The notes under the pieces were generated by a model, which had not been told where the DNA came from, searched no databases, and saw only the letters and a program-made list of their open reading frames with translations. Positions 1-8,218 of a DNA stretch of 27,158 bases are shown here, one piece after another. The translations under genes were made by a program, and so were the position numbers. This DNA is from Planoprotostelium fungivorum. Its lineage: Eukaryota; Evosea; Variosea; Cavosteliida; Cavosteliaceae. Where the stretch lies: contig MDYQ01000303.1 in assembly GCA_003024175.1 (NCBI GenBank), positions 1 to 27,158 of the forward strand, read 5' to 3'. The stretch's first letter is position 1, and each line of letters begins with the position of its first letter.

Positions 1-3000
1 TTCATCGGTTGCAGACCATATTTCGAGGTCAGGAATTATATCTTGAGTCGATGGCACAGTAACGTCTACGTTGTCTTAGATATAGACGAAATCTACGATC
101 GCTTCCAGGTAATCGTGATGATCCCTCATTTTCGATCATTTCTCATTCGTCTGTACAGAAGAAATATCACCCCTTCATCCGGCCAACTTTCTTGTTCCTC
201 AGGAGATTCGGTTACATCAATACGGGCATGGTCTTCGATGATGCGAAGAAACCAGACGGCGCATCTATCGTTGTGATCGGTGCCGGCATGGCGGGTCTTG
301 GGGCCGCCCGACAGCTACAACTGCTCGGCTTCAAAGTAATCATCGAACCATTCTCATCATCTGATATGGTGACAGGTGATCATCTTAGAGGCGAGAGATC
401 GCGTGGGGGGCCGAGTCAATACCGATTGGAACAGCTTTCAAGGTCCTGTAGATCTCGGTGCCTCCATCGTGACAGGTATCATCGGCTCACCTCTCCACTC
501 CGTCTTCAAACAATTAGACACCGTAACTCATCCCATTCATCAATCCTGTCCCCTCTACGATTTAGACGGAACCCTCGTTGATGCCGTTGATGATCGATTG
601 GCCGAGGAGAAGCACAATGACATCTTGAAGAGGAGTCGCAGTACGGGAAGTAAGAGTCTGGGAGAAGGTGTCTGCAGCCTCTGGGAGAGTGAAGCGAAAG
701 AGAAGGTGAGGGAGAAGAGTGAATGTCGGCTGATGAAGAGAAGGCGAGGACGGTGAAGGAATTGAAGAAGAGGAAGAGACTTTTCAACTGGCACGTGGCC
801 AATCTGGAATATGCCTGCGGTGTTGAACTCGACAAGGTGACACTTATTTCACATTTATTCTAACGCATCATCTGTGATGATCACCGTACGTCTCATCGCA
901 TGAAGAGGAAATTGATAAATTGGGACAGCTATCGTGCAATTTTTGGGACCAAGACGATGGACATGAATGGGGAGGAGAACACATCATGTTCAAGGGTGGT
1001 TACGGAAAGGTCGCTCTACAACTGTCTGAGAGTCTGGATATCAAGTACAATTGTCCCGTACATTCCATACACTACAACCAGCCAGGAGCAAACGGAAAGG
1101 TGATCCGTCTTCCTTTCTTTTTATTTATTTTTATCTTTACGAACGTTCTATGCCCATACCATCATCACCAGAAATCTCCACGCAATGTTCTATGATACAA
1201 TAATATGAACGATGATATAACATGCATGACAAATCATCGAATCATCACTCCATCTTCGAGATATTTACTTTCCCAGACGGTGGCGATCGTGAGAACAGAG
1301 ACAGAAGACATCCACTGTGACGCCGTTCTCGTCACCGTATCCCTCGGTGTGCTCAAATCCAGGTGAAATTTCCACGAGATTCGCGCGAAATCTCAATGAA
1401 ATCTACAGAGCCATCCAATTCGACCCACCCTTACCCGAATGGAAACTATCCGCCATCAACGATTTAGGTTTCGGTCTATTGAACAAGGTGAGATTTCTAG
1501 GATAATTCGGAGAAAAATCTGAGAAAAATACAGGTGGTGATGAAATTTCCCAATGTCTTCTGGGACGACACGATCGACATGTTTGGATCTACAACGGACA
1601 ACGGAGAGCTGAGGGGTGAAGCCTACATGTTCTGGAACCTGCACAGGTGAGATTTATATTCATTTCGATCATCCCACGAATAACATTTTATTTCATTTTA
1701 TTTCGATACATATGACAAAACCGTGATGCGTGAGATGATACATCATGTTGAAATCGATACGATGAATTGTATGAGGTATCGATGATGTGAGATCGTAACG
1801 TATGTCCAGAGTTATGGGTCAGCCGGTCCTTGTGGCACTTTTGGCGGGAAAAGCCGCACATTTACCCGAACAATTACCCGAAGCGGACATCATCCAACGC
1901 GTCCTCCAGCGTCTACAACGGTAATCTTTCCCCTTTTTCTTCCCTCACTTTTCTCAGAATATTCGGTACCATCCCCCAACCCACACACAGTCTCGTGACC
2001 AACTGGGGTCACGATCCTTACGCCCTCGGTACTTACAGTTACGTCGGAATCAACAGCACAGGCGACGATTACGATCGATTGGCTTCCACTGTGGACCTCA
2101 ATTTGTTCTTTGCAGGAGAAGCGACTTCTAGATGGCACCCCGCCACCGCCGCAGGTGTGACACTTTCACAGAAATTTCGTGGAATTGACTCCGAAAAAGG
2201 AGCGTATCACAGCGGTCTACAAGCTGCCGGAAAGATTACGGCCCTCTTTCACGGGAAAATTCGCGTGGATTTCGACGTATCAGCTGCTATCATGGAGCTG
2301 GAGGGTAATGCATCCGGGGTGAAGAGTTCGAGAAAGAGATCGAGGAGAAACACAGAGCAGGGAGACGTCTACAACAAGTGAGAGGGTAGAGACATCGCGG
2401 AGGACTGAAATATGCGATCGCAGGGAGAAGCACGTGTTTCCGAGGATGACGAGGAATTCGAAAGGTCAGAGGAATCCAGAAGATGTGAGTTTTATTTTAT
2501 TTTAATCTATTTTATTGTTCTCTTTATTCTTCCGTTTGATTTATCACTGCGGCTGTAAGTCATTCTAGTATCGTCCAAATGGTTTTCATCGAATTGAATC
2601 TGATATCTGCAGCCATCAACGACACCAGAGAAAACTCCTTCACCAAAGAAACAAAAGATCACAGAGAAGCCAATCCTCTCTAAGCCCATTCCTTTCCCTT
2701 CAGAAATTCCACCGAGGATGAATAACTTCTTCCCCGCACAAATTCCCACAAAGGCTCCAACACGGGAGACCTTCCTATTTCCACATTCATACAAGCACAT
2801 TGGAAGAGGACCTCACGGTACAACCAGCCGACCTCCAACACCTTCGAATCCCATCGAAATTTCGAGTCGAAATTTGAGACCACACCTCCGCCCGGCTGTT
2901 CAAATTCCGCCAAAAATTCCAGATGCACCCGCCAGGCCTCCACCCTCCCACACACAAATCAGAAAATCGGAGAAAACTCCACAGCCCGTGCAGAGAACAC

Positions 3001-3614
3001 CACTCACCAAGATCGTGGAGAGTTTCAAGAAGATTCAGAATCAGATCATACCACAGACGTCAACGGCGAATCTACAGAGAATTTCTCTGAAATTTCAAAC
3101 TCTCGGGGTACCCAACCCCGTCCAACCAGCAGAAACTTTGGAGATTCAGAGAAAACGAAAACAAGTTACACCACCACCACCACAGCCCACCCCCACGGTC
3201 ACGCCTTCGGTCTCAAATCCGTTCGTCGTGACGGGATTGGGACCCATCGACCAGAAGAAGAGCATCAACAGTCTCATGAACGAAGAGTCGAAGGCCCAAC
3301 TCCTCAGAAAGCTCATTGCACTCGATAAGCCAGCAGAGGTGAAGATTTATTGTTTTACATCTTTTTATTGTTTACTTCTTTTGATTGTTTTACATCGTTT
3401 CTTGCTCTACAACGCTTTTCAATCAAACACCATAACCAGAGAGCTGACGATGTGACAGACGAGCAACGAGTGCAATGGGCTCAGTAGTGCGATATCTCCG
3501 CTGATCAACATCATCAAGCTGAAGAGACTGATGCAAGAGAGAGAACAACAGCACACGACACAGGTGACACCGGGGAGTGGTTCTACGGGTGATCCCATCC
3601 TGCTGGATGATTGA
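1..3614 (+). CDS. KDM1: LSD1/KDM1-type histone lysine demethylase (SWIRM + flavin amine oxidase), 5' partial
   Basis: FAD-dependent nuclear demethylase of mono- and dimethyl-lysine on histone H3 (family knowledge). Exons read here: 1-108, 159-335, 376-705, 741-836, 929-1099, 1277-1362, 1409-1487, 1534-1646, 1810-1920, 1958-2154, 2200-2377, 2424-2484, 2613-3338, 3459-3614; all phases join, giving 862 residues of fragment. Fragment residues 1-60 are the end of a SWIRM domain (RRFGYINTGM). Then come the dinucleotide-binding motif VVIGAGMAGLG and LEARDRVGGR, NWHVANLEYA, FWDQDD, and GFGLLNK. The last of these places the conserved flavin-contacting lysine (human K661) at fragment residue 349. The C-terminal FAD motif is FFAGEATSRWHPATAAG. 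The roughly 60-residue stretch at the usual Tower position is short, as in plant FLD/LDL proteins. A 310-residue Pro/Thr/Lys-rich tail follows the oxidase domain. The 35-nt intron 706-740 is the least certain junction. The gene start lies upstream of the window. Confidence 0.93.
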
Positions 3615-3836
3615 ATATAGATAAACGTGTAGAGAACGAAGCTTTCATTTTAAGGTCATAGATGAATGGTTTCATGATCTTCTATCATGAGTGAAGGGTT
3701 TATGGCTTTAGGAGGTACACAAGACAGGAAACACGTGGGGAAGAAATGAGAGGCAAAGTTCATCAGAGGTGGTACACATCTATTCGCTCTACAACCTTTA
3801 CCTTCGAAAGGTACCGGCAGTCTGACTCTTTCTCTC

Positions 3837-5177
3837 TCACAAGGAGAAGCTCTGTCTGAATTCCATCGCTCGACCGAGGGGCGTTGCCTCCTTGAGTCTC
3901 ATGTCATCTGATCCGTGAGATCGGATGATGCCCGTGTAAGCACCCATCATGGCAGAGTGAAGTTGAAAGAGAGTGGCCTCTGCGACGTCCTCCACAGAAG
4001 CCAAGAAGGATCCATCATCGTTCACACGCACCATCTTCTCGTTGACACATGCGATCATGACGTAGTAGCCGTCGGCTCTCTGTTTGAAACGGAAGGCCTC
4101 CCAGACTCCAGCGGTAGCCGAGATGGCAGCGAGGGTTCCGTTGCCTCCAGTCTGTGCCGTGACGAATTGTTCGAGGGTGAGATCTTGGATAGAAACCGCA
4201 TGAGGGTATAGACGGTTGGCCACCAGGCGGTAGTTGAGAGCGCTGGTTACATTGGAAGGACCGGCTGTGAGACGCAGTTCTGGGCGACTGACACCGACGA
4301 AGCCACCATTCTTGATGCGAATGGCCAAGCGGCTGGCGGTGGTGACGGTGAAGCGCGATGCAACGTGAATGTCACTGGTGTCGGCGACGAGAAGTCCGGC
4401 CGAGTTTCGACGCAGGTAGAGACCGTTGTATGTGCTCTGGACGGTGGATGATTTCGTCTCTTCATCGTAGCGAATGGTAAATGCCTCCCAGATACCGCCC
4501 GAACGTCTGACTGCTGAGGGCTGAACGTTGGGTTCGGCGGTGATGAAGTGACCGTTGGACATATCTACGAGTGATTGGCTTCCTTTGAGATTCCAGTTGC
4601 TGACAGTCTGGAAGAAAGAAGGCTTTGTGCTGAAGGCGCTGGTGCTCTCTGAGTTGGATGAGACAAAGAGGCCAGTGTCAGCCATCTGTATGGTGATCTG
4701 ATCGAAAGGTTGAAATTCGAATAGAGAAGCTTCTTCTCCTCTGTTGGCCTCGGGGCGAAGAGTGCCGTCTTCTTGGACGGTGAGTGCTCTTCCTCTAAAC
4801 ATGATGTTCCAGTAACCGTTGGGCTGTTGTTGGAAGTGAAATACTTCTGTAGCGCCGGCTTGTGTCTGTGCTGCGACGGCTTCTCCTGATTGCATGGAAA
4901 GATAGAGACCGTGCGACAGATCTCGAAGGGTGAAGCACTCTGTGCAGTCTTGGTCACTCTCTCCAAATTGGTAGTGCGTGGCAAAGTTGAGTGTCGATTT
5001 GTGCGATGAGATGATTCGATCGTGATTGCGTGTCTGGAGGTACATTCCCGTCTTTACAGATCGGATAAGGAGGACTTGGTGCAGAGGTGAAGCCTGATTA
5101 GCTTCTCCTGTGACAAATGCAAGGAGTGAGAATACGATTACTGCGAACGTGATGCAGCCCCGCATTGTGGCGGACAT
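3837..5177 (-). CDS. Secreted beta-trefoil (fascin/agglutinin-like) repeat protein
   Basis: A single uninterrupted 446-residue frame. The N-terminus is a signal peptide: MRGCITFAVIVFSLLAFVTG with a likely cut before EANQ; Met5 is an equally good start. The rest is a set of repeats about 40-50 residues long, each with a hydrophobic-G-x-hydrophobic-L strand (TGMYLQT, HGLYLSM, TGLFVSS, NGLYLRR) and a W/V-x-x-F element. Two copies are clear, GIWEAFTIRY and GVWEAFRFKQ. This pattern matches fascin-like or ricin-like beta-trefoil folds, which bind carbohydrate or actin. Because of the signal peptide I infer an extracellular or endomembrane lectin-like role, not actin bundling. It has no introns although its neighbours are full of them. 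A GTGAG...CCAG segment just before the ATG (about 5178-5222) could be a 5' UTR intron. The fold assignment is by repeat pattern only; ligand unknown. Confidence 0.75.
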   Translation of the reverse strand: MSATMRGCITFAVIVFSLLAFVTGEANQASPLHQVLLIRSVKTGMYLQTRNHDRIISSHKSTLNFATHYQFGESDQDCTECFTLRDLSHGLYLSMQSGEAVAAQTQAGATEVFHFQQQPNGYWNIMFRGRALTVQEDGTLRPEANRGEEASLFEFQPFDQITIQMADTGLFVSSNSESTSAFSTKPSFFQTVSNWNLKGSQSLVDMSNGHFITAEPNVQPSAVRRSGGIWEAFTIRYDEETKSSTVQSTYNGLYLRRNSAGLLVADTSDIHVASRFTVTTASRLAIRIKNGGFVGVSRPELRLTAGPSNVTSALNYRLVANRLYPHAVSIQDLTLEQFVTAQTGGNGTLAAISATAGVWEAFRFKQRADGYYVMIACVNEKMVRVNDDGSFLASVEDVAEATLFQLHSAMMGAYTGIIRSHGSDDMRLKEATPLGRAMEFRQSFSL

Positions 5178-5597
5178 CTGGTATCATTATGAGACGAACG
5201 CTTCGTCTTCCAAAACCCTCACCTTCGTGTTGCTCTCTTGCTTTGGTGGTACAGAATGGTCCCTCCCTACCACACAAACTGGGTTGACAATTCAAAATAG
5301 ATACTAACGTGCTGCAGCCTCGTTAAATAACGGGTTCGATTACCAAATTAGAGCGAATCACGAGCCTAAGGGACGCATGATTTCCACGATTTTCCTTTTA
5401 TCGGAAATCTCTCCGATGGTGACCACAGAGAGCAAGTGAACTGAGAGAGGGTGTGACGAATTCAGCCTCTTCAGCTTCTAAACGGTGACCGAAGCTTCTT
5501 ATGACCTCTTATGGGGGAGGAAGCTGGAGTAATCTGTAACTATCTGCGGAATCTCCGCTCGTTTTTGCGAAGATGGGGTTCAAACGTGGGACAAGAG

Positions 5598-5605
5598 TAT
5601 AAATA
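5598..5605 (+). promoter_or_regulatory. TATA-like box
   Basis: TATAAATA, 8 nt before an inverted repeat and 19 nt before an ATG at 5624 that opens only a 19-codon frame. It could drive a short or non-coding plus-strand transcript. No downstream gene confirms it. Confidence 0.25.
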
Positions 5606-5612
5606 TAGAAAT

Positions 5613-5640
5613 AGCCTGCCGACATGTCGGTCGTCAGGCT
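5613..5640. repeat. Nested inverted repeat (hairpin)
   Basis: Outer arms AGCCTG (5613-5618) and CAGGCT (5635-5640) enclose the perfect 12-nt palindrome CCGACATGTCGG (5619-5630). It could be a dimeric transcription-factor site or an RNA hairpin at the start of a transcript from the TATA-like box at 5598. Confidence 0.4.
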
Positions 5641-5984
5641 TATCACCAAGAGAAACGATCACGAGCAACAGAAGCTGGCGTAGACGGTTCGTAGAGATGA
5701 AGATCAGCTTCTTGGCTGATGAGGCTCTCAACATGCAAGACGTCTCGTCTCACACACAAGAACGAAATGGATCGATGTGTAAACAGGTAGAAAACAATCG
5801 ACTATTCTTTATTATGCATTCCCTTCAGCTCAGTTTGCGATCATGAAATCGTGATGTTGAGATGGTTCACACGGTTACTACACTCGTCCTCTATAGAACG
5901 AAAACCTCATAAACAGTGATTATAACTTCTTGGTATAATCACCGCTCTCTCGATATCATCATCCATTCTAACTTGGCACCATCT

Positions 5985-6408
5985 TTACACCTCGAGGATC
6001 TCGGAAGGGTCGTGAAAGACCTTCCGTCCGCTGCTCTCCCTGAAGATCTTCAGCCGATGGTGCTGCTGTCGAAAGTCCTTCAACTCCGTGGCCAAAGGTG
6101 CCGTGAGGTTGCCGTGCGGAGTTCCTCCCGTGTAGTCTCAACTTCTGACACCAACTGAGCGTCCCATCACATCACTGCATCACATCATCACCTTCTCATC
6201 ATCCTCTTCGGGTCACCACGCGAGAGCTTGAGACGAGGATCAATCTTTCAGAGGTCCGCGGCTTCGTCACAACACTTCACACGTGAAATTTCGGTGATAG
6301 TTGAGTTGCAACATAGCGTCGCGTTAATGCAACGGATGGAAGAGCGGTTGTAACCGTGAAAGGTTGTCGCTGAGGTCTTTCCTCTTGTTTGTATGTGTCA
6401 GAGTTCAT
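5985..6408 (-). CDS. Possible small hypothetical protein, three exons
   Basis: Not recognised. A model with exons 6408-6283, 6244-6217 and 6136-5985 keeps frame and gives 101 residues, beginning MNSDTYKQEERPQRQ and ending KVFHDPSEILEV before TAA. The product is basic, without a clear membrane segment; its Arg/Thr-rich N-terminus could be a mitochondrial presequence (inference). The last exon gives a hydrophilic protein-like sequence (ELKDFRQQHHRLKIFRES). Weak points: the middle exon is only 28 nt, the acceptor at 6137 ends in GAG rather than CAG, and the plus strand is also open over 5916-6158. The start is 69 bp from the divergent gene at 6478. Confidence 0.4.
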
Positions 6409-6477
6409 TCGGCCTTCCTCTGAAGCATCACAAATCCACACGGTCAACCCTTTTATCTCTCTATCACATCACTTGCA
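6409..6477. promoter_or_regulatory. Short divergent intergenic region
   Basis: Only 69 bp separate the proposed minus-strand ATG (6408) and the plus-strand ATG (6478). The minus strand carries GATAAAAGG, a TATA-like element. If both genes are real they share this promoter; the call depends on the small gene being real. Confidence 0.3.
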
Positions 6478-7143
6478 ATGGACCTCGGAAGAGCACCCCG
6501 TCAGAACGTCCCACTCGACTTCTTTGGCTCCGTTAATCTTCCTCTATCAACATTCGCCATCACGAGACAACACGAATTGCCTTCTCTGATGACATCATCC
6601 AATTCGGCGGATACCATCACTCATCCCGAGCACCTCTCAGTCCTCTTTGGTCAGCTTCGCAGCACTGACGCGAATCCACGCTCTTCATTCTTCGAATGTT
6701 TCCCCTCTCCTAGGACATACGAGCAGCGGCGTCAACGTCTCAACACTTCTTCGTCTTCCTCGACGGCATCACTGTCTACATACAGACAGAGATCAGCGGC
6801 CGTAGCCGATCAAGACTTCGAAGTCGAACCCGAGCACGAAGACGTCCGATCGGTTTACATTCCTGGAAGAACCTCCCATCACAACACCAATCCATCATCA
6901 TCCGCCGACGAACCTGGAGAAGAGGACCACACTGTATCTCCCAGGGGCTTCTTTACGGTCGCACCCACCGAAGAGGAGATTACGGATGCACTATCTTCAC
7001 CATTTGCATTCCGCTCCACGCCCGTATCTTCACCTGCGGTCACACCCAGGATCGAGTCGTTCTGTAAGCAACAGATGATCCATCCCAGGCTATTGGAGAG
7101 GAGGGAGGAGGATGCAGCTCTCAAACAAGAGGGCTCAGCATGA
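6478..7143 (+). CDS. Hypothetical Ser/Thr/Pro-rich, probably disordered protein
   Basis: An uninterrupted 221-codon frame from ATG at 6478 to TGA at 7143. Not recognised. There is no signal peptide or membrane segment. The sequence is rich in Ser, Thr, Pro and acidic residues, with a poly-Ser patch (NTSSSSSTASLS) and an acidic patch (FEVEPEHEDV); a Phe/Leu-rich N-terminus (PLDFFGSVNLPLSTF) is the only hydrophobic part. Ser-Pro and Thr-Pro pairs (SSPAVTP, FPSPRTY) look like possible proline-directed phosphorylation sites. The frame's length, its start right after a short divergent gap and its end just before a convergent gene support a real gene; the lack of introns and homology keeps confidence moderate. 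Confidence 0.5.
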   Translation: MDLGRAPRQNVPLDFFGSVNLPLSTFAITRQHELPSLMTSSNSADTITHPEHLSVLFGQLRSTDANPRSSFFECFPSPRTYEQRRQRLNTSSSSSTASLSTYRQRSAAVADQDFEVEPEHEDVRSVYIPGRTSHHNTNPSSSADEPGEEDHTVSPRGFFTVAPTEEEITDALSSPFAFRSTPVSSPAVTPRIESFCKQQMIHPRLLERREEDAALKQEGSA

Positions 7144-7222
7144 ACGAGCGATGGCTCAAATGTACAAAGTAAAATTTTGAATCGGTATTTAATCCATTTT
7201 AATCTTTTTTTACAATGTGGGA

Positions 7223-7885
7223 TCAGTAGTAGTTCTGGACTTTCTTATCGCTATCACCCCAACGCTTCCACAGAGAGAAACCGAGAGAGAAACAACAGAT
7301 CTGAAACTACATCAGATGTCCATCCACGATTGTCATCGATCTCTCACATTGATGAAGATCTGTCCTGCGCATGGAAGCCAGAAATACCTCGTGTCCTCCA
7401 TCTTACAGATGAAGTCGAACAGGTGTAGAGCGGGGTTGTCGCAGTGGAGGTACGTCTCAATGCAGAGAGCCAGCTCGATGATACCCATCACAAACATGAC
7501 AACGTTGATGATGCTCCACTGTCTCACGTTCAGTCCGTGTTGGGATGACATCGAGAGGTCATCAGCTCGATGGTTGCTCACCTTGAGAACGAAAGAGCGC
7601 CGACGGATGAGAACGAAGACGATGCCTATGATGCCGATGATGAGCAGAAAGAATCCAGTAAGAACGAAGACGATCAGTCCCTTCATGTCGTTGTTTTTCG
7701 CGGCGATGGCAGTGAACCACCAGTACCAACCGGACCATCCCTTTAAGACGGTCAGATCTCATGATGTCGCTGTTGAGAAGAAGTGAACTCACAGCGAGAC
7801 ATATTGCGAAGAAGATAGTGAAGGCGGAATGGACCTTGAGTTGTTGTGGAGGAGGTTGAGAGGATGGTTTGTCGGAGGCAGTCAT
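7223..7885 (-). CDS. Four-transmembrane-segment membrane protein, family unknown
   Basis: Exons 7885-7793, 7740-7348 and 7300-7223 join in frame to 187 residues. TM1 spans the first junction (HSAFTIFFAICLA + GWSGWYWWF). TM2 is GLIVFVLTGFFLLIIGIIGI, followed by the basic turn IRRRSF. TM3 is IINVVMFVMGIIELALCIE. TM4 crosses the second junction (GQIFIN + ICCFSLGFSLW) and is followed by a short polar tail ending VQNYY. The N-terminus is Pro/Gln-rich and has no signal peptide, so both ends are probably cytosolic. Cysteines in the last loop (YLHCDN, DFICKM, LPCAG) could form disulfides. The overall plan resembles MARVEL or tetraspan-like proteins, but no CCG tetraspanin motif is present. The second acceptor could be 6 nt earlier, adding two residues. 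It converges on the gene ending at 7143 and is divergent from the anoctamin gene. Confidence 0.65.
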
Positions 7886-8218
7886 GCGTGCGTGTGATGG
7901 TGAGGGGATTCTTTTACATCAATCCAGACAACGTATGCAGGAGGGTAAATGGAAGTTGGAAATGATTTCCAAGGTACCCTCCATGTTCGGGATGATGTTG
8001 AGGTCGCATATACCACGGTATCGACTCTCACTCTCGTATCGATCGTCTCTCCTCTACCTCACTATACGTGCACTCTGCCTAGAGAGTATTGCTGTCGTCT
8101 CAAAATGATCTGACAAACATTAATAGAAGTTTTTTCCTAGAAAATTTGGCTGTCAGATCGGGCTCCTTTCCGCTGTGAGCGCCAGAGACGGGAGAGAGAT
8201 AAACACAGCGCATTAGAG
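7886..8218. promoter_or_regulatory. Divergent intergenic region between tetraspan and anoctamin genes
   Basis: 333 bp between two start codons on opposite strands; it must hold both promoters and 5' UTRs. Frames inside it (for example 7869-8108 +) show no protein-like sequence. I see no convincing TATA box. Confidence 0.45.

Larger units (their letters stand above)
5178..5984. other. Intergenic stretch without a supported gene
   Basis: About 800 bases between the secreted beta-trefoil gene and the possible small minus-strand gene. Open frames here (for example 5511-5846 +) lack homology, codon pattern and consistent splice sites. Visible elements are a TATA-like TATAAATA at 5598-5605 and an inverted repeat at 5613-5640. 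The part next to 5178 should hold the promoter and 5' UTR of the beta-trefoil gene. I see no tRNA or snRNA. Confidence 0.5.

Noticed and set aside
3915-4211. 98-codon plus-strand frame
   Set aside because: It is a shadow antisense to the beta-trefoil gene.
5331-5342. tRNA T-loop-like GGGTTCGATTA
   Set aside because: The flanking bases do not pair into a T stem and no acceptor or anticodon arm can be formed.
5716-5723. CTGATGAG resembling a hammerhead ribozyme core
   Set aside because: No GAAA box or flanking stems at the needed spacing.
5511-5846. 111-codon plus-strand frame
   Set aside because: No homology, no domain pattern, unusual composition, and it crosses the TATA-like box and palindrome; it looks like a chance frame.
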